The translations under genes were made by a program, and so were the position numbers. Positions 43,048 to 52,045 of a stretch of 64,000 nt of DNA are shown here, piece by piece. The number at the start of each line of letters is the position of its first letter. The stretch's first letter is position 1. The notes under the pieces were generated by a model. It was not told the DNA's origin and did not search any database. It was given only the letters and a program-made list of their open reading frames with translations. This DNA is from Rhodopseudomonas sp. P2A-2r (GTDB lineage: Bacteria; Pseudomonadota; Alphaproteobacteria; Rhizobiales; Xanthobacteraceae), in assembly GCF_026015985.1 (NCBI RefSeq), contig NZ_CP110389.1, forward strand, positions 5,364,001 through 5,428,000. The letters run 5' to 3'.

Positions 43048-44145
43048 TTAGTTATTGAACCGGAAGTGCAGCACGTCGCCGTCGGCGACCACGTATTCCT
43101 TGCCTTCCAGCCGCAGCTTGCCGTTATCGCGCGCGCCGGATTCGCCGCCGAAGGCGATGTAGTCGTCATAGGCGATGGTCTCGGCGCGGATGAAACCTTT
43201 CTCGAAATCGGTATGGATTACCGCCGCCGCCTGCGGTGCCTTGGTGCCACGGGTGATGGTCCAGGCGCGGGCTTCCTTCGGACCGACGGTGAAATAGGTG
43301 ATCAGCTTCAGCAGCTGATAGCCGGCGCGGATCAGCTTATCGAGGCCGGCTTCTTCGAGACCCAGGGTCTCCAGGAATTCGGCGCGCTCGGCGCGCGACA
43401 GGGTGGCTATCTCGGATTCGATCTTGGCGGAGATGGCAACGGCGACGGCACCCTCTTTCGCGGCATGCTCGGCCACCAGCTTCGAATAGGCGTTGCCTGT
43501 GCCGGCGGAGCCTTCCTCGACGTTGCAGACATAGAGCACCGGCTTCGAGGTCAACAGGCCGAGCATGCCGAAGGCACGCTCCTCTTCCGGCTTGCGCTCG
43601 AGGAAGCGCGTCGGCTTGCCTTCGCGCAGCAGCACCAGCGCGCGCTGCACCAGGTCGAGCTGGTCCTTGGCGTCCTTGTCGTTTCCCTTGGCCTTCTTGG
43701 TCAGGTTGTCGACGCGCTTCTCGCAGGAGTCGAGATCGGCCAGCATCAGTTCGGTCTCGATGATCTCGATGTCGGCGAGCGGATCGATCTTGCCTTCCAC
43801 ATGCGTGATGTCGTCATCGACGAAGCAACGCACCACATGCGCCACGGCATCGACCTCGCGGATGGTCGCAAGGAACTGGTTGCCGAGGCCTTCGCCCTTG
43901 GAAGCGCCCTTCACCAGGCCGGCGATGTCCACGAAGGTCAGCCGCGTCGGGATGATCTGCTGCGATTTGCCGGCGGCGGCCAGCTTGTCGAGCCGCGGAT
44001 CGGGCACAGCGACTTCGCCGACATTCGGCTCGATGGTGCAGAACGGATAGTTCGCCGCCTGCGCGGCCGCCGTTTCCGTCAGCGCATTGAACAGCGTCGA
44101 TTTGCCGACATTCGGCAGCCCGACGATACCGCATTTGAATCCCAT
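43048..44145 (-). CDS. ychF: Ribosome-associated P-loop ATPase YchF/OLA1
   Basis: A 365-residue Obg-superfamily protein. Walker A GLPNVGKS (residues 9-16), switch DIAGLVKGASKGEGLGN, a G4-position NVEE in place of NKxD (which explains preference for ATP over GTP), and a C-terminal TGS domain (ITYFTVGPKEARAWTITRGTKAPQAAAVIH). Length is normal. It binds ribosomes and is linked to stress responses. It is the last gene of rplY-pth-ychF, a grouping seen in many proteobacteria. Confidence 0.95.
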   Translation of the reverse strand: MGFKCGIVGLPNVGKSTLFNALTETAAAQAANYPFCTIEPNVGEVAVPDPRLDKLAAAGKSQQIIPTRLTFVDIAGLVKGASKGEGLGNQFLATIREVDAVAHVVRCFVDDDITHVEGKIDPLADIEIIETELMLADLDSCEKRVDNLTKKAKGNDKDAKDQLDLVQRALVLLREGKPTRFLERKPEEERAFGMLGLLTSKPVLYVCNVEEGSAGTGNAYSKLVAEHAAKEGAVAVAISAKIESEIATLSRAERAEFLETLGLEEAGLDKLIRAGYQLLKLITYFTVGPKEARAWTITRGTKAPQAAAVIHTDFEKGFIRAETIAYDDYIAFGGESGARDNGKLRLEGKEYVVADGDVLHFRFNN

Positions 44146-44153
44146 GACCTGTC

Positions 44154-44777
44154 CTAAATCTTCGACGGCTTCGCGATGACGCCGTTGTCGTCTTTCGACG
44201 TGAAACCCTTGGCCTGCATCGTCAGATGCACCTTGTTCTGAAAGTTGGAGTCGCGATCCACCGCCAGCAGCCCGGCATTGTCGGCCACCGCGTCGATCAG
44301 CGCCTCCAGCGCCGGCCGCTCGCTCTTGGCAAAGTCGCTGAGCACGTGGTTATGCACCAGTTCCTTGACGCCGGGATGGCCGATACCCAGCCGCACCCGG
44401 CGATATTCGTTGCCGACATGGGCGGAGATCGAGCGCAACCCGTTGTGGCCGGCGATACCGCCGCCGACCTTCACGCGCACCTTGCCGTACGGCAATTCCA
44501 GCTCATCGTGGAACACCGCGATCTCGGCCGGCGTCAGCTTGAAGAAAGCAGCGGCTTCCTGCACCGCGCGCCCGGAGTCGTTCATGAACGTCAGCGGGCG
44601 CAGCAGGATCACGCGTTCGCGCTCCAGCGTGCCTTCCGAGGTCTCGCCCTGAAAGCGGCGGCGCCACGGTGCAAAACCGTGACGCCGTGCCAACTCGTCG
44701 ACAACCATGAACCCGATATTGTGCCGGTTGCCCTGGTATTTCGCGCCAGGGTTTCCGAGACCAACAAAGAGTCGCAC
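44154..44777 (-). CDS. pth: Peptidyl-tRNA hydrolase
   Basis: A 207-residue enzyme that recycles peptidyl-tRNA by hydrolysing the ester bond. Conserved features: [19 protein letters not shown] with catalytic His19, [25 protein letters not shown] and [13 protein letters not shown]. The start is GTG. It lies between rplY and ychF on the same strand with gaps of 21 and 8 bases. Essential in most bacteria. Confidence 0.95.
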   Translation of the reverse strand: MRLFVGLGNPGAKYQGNRHNIGFMVVDELARRHGFAPWRRRFQGETSEGTLERERVILLRPLTFMNDSGRAVQEAAAFFKLTPAEIAVFHDELELPYGKVRVKVGGGIAGHNGLRSISAHVGNEYRRVRLGIGHPGVKELVHNHVLSDFAKSERPALEALIDAVADNAGLLAVDRDSNFQNKVHLTMQAKGFTSKDDNGVIAKPSKI

Positions 44778-44798
44778 GGCGCGGTTGTCCGCGGTCTC

Positions 44799-45551
44799 TT
44801 ACTTCTTCTTCGCGGGAGCCGCAGGCGCCTTGGCGGCGGCGGCAGGCGCCTTGGCACCGGCTGCGGGAGCCTTAGCACCGGCTGCGGGAGCCTTGGCACC
44901 AGCGGCAGGAGCCTTGGCACCAGCTGCGGCAGCTGCGGGCGCAGCAGCAGCACCAGCGGCAGGCGCGGCGGATTCTTCGCCATAGCCCGACGGCGGCACG
45001 ATGGTGACCAGGGTCACGTCCTCGGCGCTCTTCAGCGTCTTGACGCCCTTCGGCAAGGCGATGTCCGACATGTGCAGCGAGCCGCCGATGTCGAGCTGGC
45101 CGACGTCGGCTTCGACGAACTGCGGAATGCTGTCGGCCTCGGCTTCGAGTTCGAGCGTGTGGGTGACGACGTTGATGGTGCCGCCGCGCTTCACGCCCGG
45201 AGCGGTTTCCGCATTCTTCAGATGCAGGGGAACGCTGACGCGGATGGTGGCGCCGACGCCGAGGCGCAGGAAGTCCACATGCAGCGGGAAGTCCCTGACG
45301 GGATCGAGAGCGAAGTCGCGCGGAATCACGCGGTGCTTCGCGCCATCGAGCTCGATGTCGTAGATGGTGGTCAGGAAACGGCCGGCCAGAATGCGCTGGC
45401 GCAGCTCGGCATCATCGACCGAGATCGACACGGGGGGCTTGTTGTCACCATAGATCACACCCGGCACTCGGCCGGCGCGCCGTACAGCCCGTGCGGCCCC
45501 CTTGCCGCCTGCCGAACGTACGGTCGCCTTCAATTCCTTGACGGAAGCCAT
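44799..45551 (-). CDS. rplY: 50S ribosomal protein L25/CTC with Ala-Pro-Lys repeat tail
   Basis: A 250-residue CTC-type L25 that binds 5S rRNA. The N-terminal L25 domain (ATVRSAGGKGAARAVRRAGRVPGVIYG) is followed by the TL5/CTC C-terminal domain (to about residue 195). A tail of about 45 residues consists of repeats of APAAGAK and variants and ends in AKKK, encoded by a tandem DNA repeat at about 44820-44950. Such tails vary in length between strains. First gene of the operon with pth and ychF. Confidence 0.93.
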   Translation of the reverse strand: MASVKELKATVRSAGGKGAARAVRRAGRVPGVIYGDNKPPVSISVDDAELRQRILAGRFLTTIYDIELDGAKHRVIPRDFALDPVRDFPLHVDFLRLGVGATIRVSVPLHLKNAETAPGVKRGGTINVVTHTLELEAEADSIPQFVEADVGQLDIGGSLHMSDIALPKGVKTLKSAEDVTLVTIVPPSGYGEESAAPAAGAAAAPAAAAAGAKAPAAGAKAPAAGAKAPAAGAKAPAAAAKAPAAPAKKK

Positions 45552-45569
45552 CGTTTAAGTCCTTGTTTT

Positions 45570-45600
45570 CAAAAAGTTAAAGGCCGCAACGCGGCCCGTT
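45570..45600 (-). promoter_or_regulatory. Terminator-like hairpin in the rplY leader
   Basis: On the minus strand, just before rplY, GGCCGC-GTT-GCGGCC is followed by TTTAACTTTTT. A GC-rich stem with a T tract so close to a start codon looks like an attenuator of rplY or a barrier to upstream minus-strand transcription. Structure seen in sequence, function inferred. Confidence 0.4.
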
Positions 45601-45765
45601 TCGTCGTCGCAGCAAGCCTCCAGGGGTGCGGGGGCTGCAGACGTGCCGGGCTTTTAGCCCCAAAGGGGCGAAAACACAAGGAAACGTGGGGGAATTTTGC
45701 GGTTTGTACCCGGTATCCGGCGCGGGATAGGATTGCTCCATACCCTATCAGGTTCCGGGCCGGCG

Positions 45766-45960
45766 ATGAAAGTTCGCGACGCCATCCGCATGATCGAGGA
45801 CGACGACTGGTTTCTGGTCGCCACGCGGCGAAGCCGTCGGCAATATAAGCATTTGCTGAAGCCAGGCCGCGTTACGATCGCCGGTCACCTCTCCGATGAC
45901 CTTGCACCGGGGACGTTTGCCAGTATCTTAAAACAAGCTGGCCTGAAGGAGCGACGCTGA
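45766..45960 (+). CDS. hicA: HicA family toxin, probable catalytic-His substitution
   Basis: A 64-residue HicA/YcfA protein (double-stranded RNA-binding-like fold, mRNA interferase). The C-terminal part is a good match: VTIAGHLSDDLAPGTFASILKQAGL. In active members the N-terminal helix is followed by GSHRQ(F/Y)KHP with a catalytic His. Here the sequence is RRSRRQYKHLL: Arg24 replaces the His and Arg22 the Gly, and the Pro after KH is lost. The toxin may be inactive. It overlaps hicB by one base (TGATG). Confidence 0.8.
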   Translation: MKVRDAIRMIEDDDWFLVATRRSRRQYKHLLKPGRVTIAGHLSDDLAPGTFASILKQAGLKERR

Positions 45961-46166
45961 TGCGCTACGCGGTCGTGATCGAGAAGGCTGACGGCAATTA
46001 TTCTGCCTATGTGCCGGACCTGCCCGGTTGTATTGCGACAGGAGAAAGCGTGAAAGCCGTCGAAATCGAGATCCGCGACGCGATCCGTTTTCATATCGAC
46101 GGCCTGAAGGATGATGGCCTTCCGGTGCCGGCGCCGACCAGCATTGCGGAATACGTCGAGACCTGA
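45960..46166 (+). CDS. hicB: HicB family antitoxin
   Basis: A 68-residue antitoxin with the RNase H-like HicB fold: YAVVIEKADGNYSAYVPDLPGCIATGESVKAVEIEIRDAI and FHIDGLKDDGLPVPAPTS. There is no C-terminal HTH or ribbon-helix-helix domain, so this is the short form. It is intact although its toxin looks catalytically altered. Start and hicA stop overlap, giving translational coupling. Confidence 0.88.
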   Translation: MRYAVVIEKADGNYSAYVPDLPGCIATGESVKAVEIEIRDAIRFHIDGLKDDGLPVPAPTSIAEYVET

Positions 46167-46216
46167 GGGGGCCGGCAACCGCGGTCAATGCCCGGCCTTG
46201 GCCGTGGCGCTTCGTG

Positions 46217-46486
46217 TCAGATGCTCGGTGCCTCACCTGCCCCGAGCTTCGCTTCCAGCGCCGCGATACGCGCCTTCAGCGCCTCGTTCTCCTCGCGGGC
46301 GAGGCGCGCCATGTCCTTCACCGCCTCGAATTCCTCGCGCTTGACGATGTCGAGATCGCGCAGGATCTTCTCGGCCTGGTTGCGCACGACGGTGTCGACC
46401 TCGCGCTTGACGCCCTGGGCAGCCCCGGCGGCATCGTTCATCAGGCGGCCGATCTCGTCGAAAAACCGATTATTGGTCTGGGTCAT
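46217..46486 (-). CDS. ubiK: Accessory factor UbiK family protein (BMFP)
   Basis: An 89-residue protein with the membrane fusogenic BMFP pattern: NRFFDEIGRLMNDAAGAAQGVKREVDTVVRNQAEKIL, then a coiled coil EEFEAVKDMARLAREENEALKARIAALEAKL that mediates trimerisation. UbiK is an accessory factor for aerobic ubiquinone biosynthesis and binds UbiJ and lipids. GGAG lies upstream at longer spacing. Placed between hicB and lgt, transcribed oppositely to both. Confidence 0.85.
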   Translation of the reverse strand: MTQTNNRFFDEIGRLMNDAAGAAQGVKREVDTVVRNQAEKILRDLDIVKREEFEAVKDMARLAREENEALKARIAALEAKLGAGEAPSI

Positions 46487-46657
46487 GGTCGCGGAACTCC
46501 GGTCGGCGGCAACTGATGCCTGACAATGGCGATCCCGGCGGCGCAGATCAAGCCCGCGGCCCCCGGCAGGTGCGCCCCGCGCCACAGGCCCCGCCAAATT
46601 CGTCGCAAATGCCTGCTAGTGCTTTACCGCCGCGGCTTTGAATCGTAAGTCCAGACG

Positions 46658-47504
46658 ATGCACTTTCTCGCCATCACCTTTCCCGTCTTCGATCCCGTCG
46701 CCATCGCGCTCGGTCCCATCGTGATCCGCTGGTACGCGCTGGCCTATATCGGCGGCATCGTGCTCGGCTGGGCCTATGCCCGCGCGCTGATCAAGCGCGA
46801 GCGGCTGTGGGGCGGCCCCTCGCCGATCTCGCTGCTCGATTTCGACGATTTCATCCTGTGGGTGACGCTGGGCATTATTGTCGGCGGCCGCACCGGTTAT
46901 GTGCTGTTCTACAATCTCGACTTCTTCGTCGCCCATCCCGCCGAGATCCTCGAGCTGTGGAAGGGCGGCATGTCGTTCCATGGCGGCTTCATGGGCTGTG
47001 TGGTCGCGGTGATGGCGTTCTGCTGGAAGCGTAGCCTGCCGGTGCTGTCGCTCGGCGACCTCACCTGCGCGGTCGGGCCGATCGGGCTGCTGCTCGGGCG
47101 GCTGGCCAACTTCATCAACAGCGAATTGTGGGGCCGGCCGGCCGACGCCAGCGTGCCCTGGGCCATGGCGTTCCCCAATGGCGGGCCGCTGCCGCGCCAT
47201 CCCAGCCAGCTCTACGAGGCCGGCCTGGAAGGCATCGTGCTGTTCACCATCCTGGCGCTGATGATCCGCGCCGGCGCGCTGAAGCGCCCCGGCCTGATCC
47301 TCGGCAGTTTCATCTTTTTATGCGCTGGCGCGTATCGTCGGCGAATTCTTCCGTGAGCCGGACCCGCAACTGGGATTCCTGTGGGGCGGTCTCACCATGG
47401 GCATGCTGCTGTCGCTGCCGATGATTGTGGTTGGACTTGTTGTGATGATCACCGCCTGGCGCAGACCGCCGCTGCGGCCCGAGCCGAATTTGACAAGAGC
47501 ATGA
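46658..47504 (+). pseudogene. lgt: Prolipoprotein diacylglyceryl transferase, one-base frameshift near the 3' end
   Basis: Lgt transfers diacylglycerol from phosphatidylglycerol to the lipobox cysteine of preprolipoproteins in the inner membrane. The sequence is normal from residue 1 to about 218: [32 protein letters not shown] and the signature [26 protein letters not shown]. At 47315-47319 a run of five T shifts the frame and gives a stop at 47356. With four T, the protein continues as [21 protein letters not shown] and ends at 47504, two bases before midA. Lgt is usually essential, so a sequence error in the T run is likelier than a true null. Confidence 0.9.
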
Positions 47505-47505
47505 T

Positions 47506-48624
47506 GTGACCGAGTCCTCACCGCTGCAGGATGAAATCAAGCGCCTGATCAAGTCCGCCGGACCGATGCCGGTATGGCGTTACATGCAGCTGTGCCTGAC
47601 CCATCCGCAATACGGCTACTACGTCTCGCGCGATCCGCTGGGGCGCGAGGGTGACTTCACCACCGCGCCTGAAGTCAGCCAGATGTTCGGCGAGTTGCTG
47701 GGCCTGTGGGCCGCGTCGGTGTGGCGCGCGATCGGCTCGCCGCCGCTGCTGCACCTGATCGAGCTCGGCCCCGGCCGCGGCACCATGATGGCCGACGCGC
47801 TGCGCGCGTTGCGCGTGTTGCCGCCGCTGTACCAGGCGCTGAACATTCATCTGGTCGAGATCAACCCGGTGTTGCGCGAGAAGCAGAAGGCGACCCTGCA
47901 GGGCGCCCGCAACGTACAGTGGCACGACAGCATCGACAGCGTGCCGGCCGGCCCCTCGGTGATCCTCGCCAACGAATATTTCGACGTGCTGCCGGTGCAC
48001 CAGGCCATCAAGCGCGACACCGGCTGGCACGAGCGCACGGTGGAGATCACCGACGACGGCCGGCTGCAGTTCGGCGCCTCCGCCGATCCGATCCCGCGCT
48101 TCGAACAGCTGCTGCCGCCACTGGTGCGCGCGGCGCCAGTGGGCGCGGTGTTCGAATGGCGCCCCGATGTCGAGATGATGAAGATCGCCAGCCGCGTCCG
48201 CGACGACGGCGGCGCCGCGCTGATCATCGATTACGGCCATCTGCGCTCCGACGCCGGCGACACCTTCCAGGCCATCGCCCGCCACAGCTTCACCGATCCG
48301 CTGAAAAACCCCGGCCAGGTCGACGTGACCGCCCATGTGGACTTCCAGGCGCTCGGCCGTGCCGCCGAGGACGTCGGCGCCCGCGTGCACGGCCCGGTGA
48401 CCCAGGGCGATTTTCTGAGACGGCTGGGCATCGAGACCCGCGCGCTGACGCTGATGGCCAAGGCAAGCGTGGAGGTGTCGGAGGATATTTCCGGCGCCCT
48501 GAAACGCCTGACGGATTCCGGCCGCGGCGGCATGGGCTCGATGTTCAAGGTGATCGGCATCGCCGATCCCGCCATCCCCAACCTGGTGGCGCTCAGCGAC
48601 GACACCGAGGCAACCGCATCATGA
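47506..48624 (+). CDS. SAM-dependent methyltransferase, MidA/NDUFAF7 family
   Basis: A 372-residue protein. YMQLCLTHPQYGYYVSRDPLGREGDFTTAPEVSQMFGELLGLW and ELGPGRGTMMADALR (SAM site), ILANEYFDVLPVHQ, and IIDYGHLR are specific to the MidA (COG1565) family, which in mitochondria methylates NDUFS2 for complex I assembly. The bacterial substrate is likely an NADH dehydrogenase subunit or another protein arginine; inferred. GTG start, two bases after the reconstructed lgt stop. Its stop overlaps the pgeF start (ATGA). Confidence 0.9.
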   Translation: MTESSPLQDEIKRLIKSAGPMPVWRYMQLCLTHPQYGYYVSRDPLGREGDFTTAPEVSQMFGELLGLWAASVWRAIGSPPLLHLIELGPGRGTMMADALRALRVLPPLYQALNIHLVEINPVLREKQKATLQGARNVQWHDSIDSVPAGPSVILANEYFDVLPVHQAIKRDTGWHERTVEITDDGRLQFGASADPIPRFEQLLPPLVRAAPVGAVFEWRPDVEMMKIASRVRDDGGAALIIDYGHLRSDAGDTFQAIARHSFTDPLKNPGQVDVTAHVDFQALGRAAEDVGARVHGPVTQGDFLRRLGIETRALTLMAKASVEVSEDISGALKRLTDSGRGGMGSMFKVIGIADPAIPNLVALSDDTEATAS

Positions 48625-49387
48625 GCATTGCATCCCCCTGCTGGCGTCGACACCGGGCCTGCGCCACATCTTTTTCAGCCGCGACGGCGGCGTCTCCGAA
48701 GGCATCTATGCCGGCCTCAACGGCGGCCTCGGCTCCAGTGACGATCCTGCCCATGTGCTGGAAAACCGGCGGCGCATGGCGGTACGGATGGCCGTCGAGC
48801 CGCAGCATTTCCTGACCGCCCACCAGATCCACTCGGCCGACGTGGCCGTCGCCAAAACGCCGTGGGACAACGCGACGCGACCGCGCGCTGACGCCATCGT
48901 CACCGCGGTCGCTGGGCTGACGATTGGCGTCACCACCGCCGATTGCGGCCCGGTGCTGTTCGCCGACCCCAAGGCGCGCGTCATCGGCGCGGCGCATGCC
49001 GGCTGGAGAGGCGCCCTCAACGGCGTGCTGGAATCCACCATTCAAGCCATGGAAGACCTCGGCGCCGCCCGCGCCAACATGGTGGCGGCGATCGGGCCGC
49101 TGATCCGCCAGCCCAGCTACGAGGTCGGCGCCGAGTTCGTCGACAATTTCCTCGCGGCCGATGCCGGTTACGCCGGGTTCTTCGGTGCGTCGACGCAAGA
49201 AAACCACGCGATGTTCGATCTTGCCGGCTTTATCAAAATGCGGCTGCAGCGGGCCGGAGTGAGCGAGATCGACGATATCGGCATCGATACCTACGCCGAC
49301 GAGCGCTTCTACAGCTATCGCCGCTCGGTCCATCGCCGCGAGTCCGACTATGGCCGCCAGATCCACGCCATCGTGTTGGAACCCTGA
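48621..49387 (+). pseudogene. pgeF: Peptidoglycan editing factor PgeF (laccase-domain protein), one-base frameshift
   Basis: PgeF/YfiH proteins bind zinc and remove aberrant L-Ser-containing muropeptide precursors. The ATG at 48621 overlaps the midA stop, but a run of five C at 48634-48638 puts the rest in another frame. With a sixth C the protein would read MSIASPLLASTPGLRH and FFSRDGGVSEG, then continue into LTAHQIHSADV, TADCGPVLFAD, AAHAGWRGAL and the C-terminal DTYADERFYSYRR, all in one frame. The zinc ligands His, Cys, His are present. About 255 residues when corrected. Length and context otherwise normal. Confidence 0.88.
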
Positions 49388-49557
49388 TCTCTCCGGAAGT
49401 GCTTCAAGTTCAAAGCAAAATATCCGCGTGCCCGGAGCGGTTCGGTCACCTTGCGGGACATCGTGTCCGGGCTGCCCTAGACCTTAACGCATTTTAACGA
49501 TATCGCTCGACCCATCGGATGGCCTGCTGACGGCCGTCGTCGAAGTCGGGACGTTGC

Positions 49558-50202
49558 ATGCGCCTTGCCACACTGACAGCCAACCGAAGCGCACCGCGCC
49601 TTGCGCGCGCCGTGCTGGTGCTGGCGGCGCTGTGCGGGCTCGGCAGTTCGCTGGGCGGTTGCGCCAATGTCGGCAGCGCCGGCGGCCCCTCCAATGCGCA
49701 GGCCAGCATGGGCAGCCCGACCGGCGCCACCGTGGCCTTCGACTCCATCGACGGGCCGCCGCCGCAGCTGTTCGACCGCCTGGTCAGCCAGCTCGACAGC
49801 GAAGCGCGATTGCGCAACCTCGCTGTTGTTTCGCGACAGGATCCCGCTGCCTATCGGGTGCGCGGATACCTTGCGGCGCAGATCCGCGGCGGCAAGACCA
49901 CCATCGCCTGGGTCTGGGACGTCTATGACCGCGACCAGCAACGCGCGCTGCGCCTGTCCGGCGAGGAGCCCACCGGCAAGGCCGGCCGCGATGCCTGGGC
50001 CAATGTGGATGACGTGGTGCTGCGCAGGGTCGCGCAATCCGGCCTCACCGGGCTGAGCAACATGATCAACGGGACCGCACCGGAGGTTGCACCCGCTGCT
50101 CCCGCACCGCGCGGCGACGGGCCGGCGATTGCCAGCGCCGACGACCTGGTGCCGCATTCGACGGCAGTCGCCGAAAGCACACTAAGCTTCAGCGCGCGTT
50201 AA
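49558..50202 (+). CDS. Conserved lipoprotein
   Basis: A 214-residue protein with a lipobox: a hydrophobic segment at residues 17-33 ending LGGC, so Cys35 should be lipidated by Lgt. The central part has FDSIDGPPPQLFDRLVSQLDSEARLRNLAVVSRQDPAAYRVRGYLAAQ, then IAWVWDVYDRDQQRALRLSGEE. It resembles unknown-function outer-membrane lipoproteins of Rhizobiales. Ala/Pro-rich C-terminal tail. Function unknown. Confidence 0.75.
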   Translation: MRLATLTANRSAPRLARAVLVLAALCGLGSSLGGCANVGSAGGPSNAQASMGSPTGATVAFDSIDGPPPQLFDRLVSQLDSEARLRNLAVVSRQDPAAYRVRGYLAAQIRGGKTTIAWVWDVYDRDQQRALRLSGEEPTGKAGRDAWANVDDVVLRRVAQSGLTGLSNMINGTAPEVAPAAPAPRGDGPAIASADDLVPHSTAVAESTLSFSAR

Positions 50203-50356
50203 CGATCAAACCCTGAATTTGCGCAGGAAAACCGCGCCCAACGGGTTGCCAGCAGAGGCCCGTCCTTGATATCACCTCGCTCGTTCAATCCAGCGAGTCC
50301 ATGGGTAATCCGATATGCTGAACGTTGTGTCCACCAAGACCCGGGGAGACGCGTCG

Positions 50357-51310
50357 ATGTCGGCCAAGAACGGCTCCATCAAACTGGTCGCCGGCAATTC
50401 CAACCCGGCGCTGGCGCTGGAGATTGCCAACTGGCTTGAATTGCCGCTGACCAAGGCCAGCGTCCGGCGCTTCGCCGACATGGAAATCTTCGTCGAGATC
50501 CAGGAAAACGTCCGCGGCTCCGACATCTACATTATCCAGTCGACATCGTTCCCGACCAACGACCACCTGATGGAATTGCTGATCATCACCGACGCGCTGC
50601 GCCGCGCCTCGGCGCGCCGCATTACCGCTGTGGTGCCGTATTTCGGTTACGCGCGGCAGGACCGCAAGGTCGGCTCGCGCTCGCCGATCTCCGCCAAGCT
50701 GGTGGCCAACCTGATCACCCATGCCGGCGTCGATCGCGTCATGACCCTCGACCTCCACGCCGGCCAGATCCAGGGCTTCTTCGATATCCCGGTGGACAAT
50801 CTCTTTGCCTCGCCGGTGATGGTGCGCGACATCAAGGAAAAATTCGACCTCACCAAGGTGATGGTGGTCTCGCCCGACGTCGGCGGCGTGGTGCGCGCCC
50901 GCGGCCTCGCCAAGCGCATCAACGCGCCGCTGGCGATCGTCGACAAGCGCCGCGAACGTGCCGGCGAGTCCGAAGTGATGAATGTGATCGGCGAGGTCGA
51001 AGGCTACACCTGCATCCTGATCGACGACATCGTCGACTCCGGCGGTACGCTGGTCAACGCCGGCGACGCGCTGCTCGCCAACGGTGCCACGGATGTCTAC
51101 GCCTACATCACCCACGGCGTGTTGAGCGGCGGCGCCGCGGCGCGCATCGCCGGCTCCAGGCTAAAGGAACTGGTGATCACCGACTCGATCCAGCCCACCG
51201 ACGCCGTGGTCAAGGCGCCGAACATCCGCGTGCTGTCGATCGCCTCGCTGATCGGCGAAGCCATCGCCCGCACCGCCGCGGAAGAGTCGGTCTCTAGCCT
51301 GTTCGACTGA
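50357..51310 (+). CDS. prs: Ribose-phosphate pyrophosphokinase
   Basis: A 317-residue class I PRPP synthetase, making PRPP from ribose 5-phosphate and ATP for nucleotide, His and Trp synthesis. Motifs: [35 protein letters not shown] (ATP site), [28 protein letters not shown] (flexible loop) and the PRPP-binding [11 protein letters not shown]. The start at 50357 has GGGGAG eight bases upstream and matches family N-termini; an upstream ATG at 50315 is unlikely. Confidence 0.95.
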   Translation: MSAKNGSIKLVAGNSNPALALEIANWLELPLTKASVRRFADMEIFVEIQENVRGSDIYIIQSTSFPTNDHLMELLIITDALRRASARRITAVVPYFGYARQDRKVGSRSPISAKLVANLITHAGVDRVMTLDLHAGQIQGFFDIPVDNLFASPVMVRDIKEKFDLTKVMVVSPDVGGVVRARGLAKRINAPLAIVDKRRERAGESEVMNVIGEVEGYTCILIDDIVDSGGTLVNAGDALLANGATDVYAYITHGVLSGGAAARIAGSRLKELVITDSIQPTDAVVKAPNIRVLSIASLIGEAIARTAAEESVSSLFD

Positions 51311-51328
51311 AACCAAGTCGCGCACTTT

Positions 51329-51508
51329 TCCCCCTCCCCCAGCAAAGCGAAGCTTTGCGCAGCGGGAGAGGGTGCCTTCGCAAAGCGAAGGCGGGAGAGG
51401 GCAAGACACACACGTAAGCCCCCTCTCCCCGTCTCAATCTCGCTTCGCTCGTTTGAGCCCCTCTCTCCCACGTTCGCGCAGCTGCGCTGCGCGCGGGGGA
51501 GAGGGGAA
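51329..51508. repeat. CCTCTCCC palindromic repeat cluster, copy 3
   Basis: Alternating CCCTCTCCC and GGGAGAGGG blocks with inner palindromes AAAGCGAAGCTTTGCG and GCGCAGCTGCGCTGCGC. It fills the whole gap between the convergent prs and RibH-like genes. Confidence 0.78.
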
Positions 51509-51517
51509 GAAAGAGTC

Positions 51518-52045
51518 CTACACAATCCCCGCCGCCACCTGACCGCGCAGCCGCTCGAGGCTGAGCAGGGTATTGGCGCAGGCTGCGGCCACCTCCACTC
51601 CCTTGGTGGCAAAATGCTGGCGCAGGAACTCCACACTCTCGTCAGTTGTGACGAGTTCTTCCGGCGTCACCACCGCGGAGAACACCGGCACCTCGGTGCG
51701 CAGCTGCACCTCCATCAGCGCCTTGATCACAGTATCGGCGACATAGCCGCGCACACCGCTGTCAACCACCAGGCCGGCGGCCACGATCGCAGTGTAGCGT
51801 CGGGTCTTGGCGAGGATCTGCACATGCAGCGGGAGTTCGAACGAGCCCGGCACCTCGAACAGGTCAACCTGGGAGGGCTGGATATGCCGCACCTCGATCT
51901 CCGCCAGGAACGACAGCCAGCACGGCGTGACGATGTCGCGATGCCACGACGATTGCACGAAGGCAACGCGCTGCGGCTTGGCGAAGCGTGGATGAGCGAC
52001 GCCGGCAGCTTCGGCTTCGGAGGCGTCGGGCGCGATCTCGTTCAT
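51518..52045 (-). CDS. 6,7-dimethyl-8-ribityllumazine synthase-like protein (RibH2 type), altered active site
   Basis: A 175-residue protein with lumazine synthase fold signatures: RVAFVQSSWHRDIVTPCW, LFEVPGSFELPLHVQ, YTAIVAAGLVV, and EVPVFSAVVTPEEL. It is closest to the type II (RibH2) decameric enzymes of Rhizobiales. Where Brucella RibH2 has a stretch around IYRHDFVATAVI with the His acting as base, this protein has VRGYVADTVI with two residues and the His missing (residues 97-106). It may be inactive or have another role such as flavin binding. No other rib gene is nearby, consistent with a second copy. Confidence 0.8.
   Translation of the reverse strand: MNEIAPDASEAEAAGVAHPRFAKPQRVAFVQSSWHRDIVTPCWLSFLAEIEVRHIQPSQVDLFEVPGSFELPLHVQILAKTRRYTAIVAAGLVVDSGVRGYVADTVIKALMEVQLRTEVPVFSAVVTPEELVTTDESVEFLRQHFATKGVEVAAACANTLLSLERLRGQVAAGIV

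Noticed and set aside
45766..45960. Reading hicA as a fully normal toxin
   Set aside because: The catalytic-His position is Arg and the neighbouring Gly and Pro are also changed, so a normal call would hide a relevant oddity.
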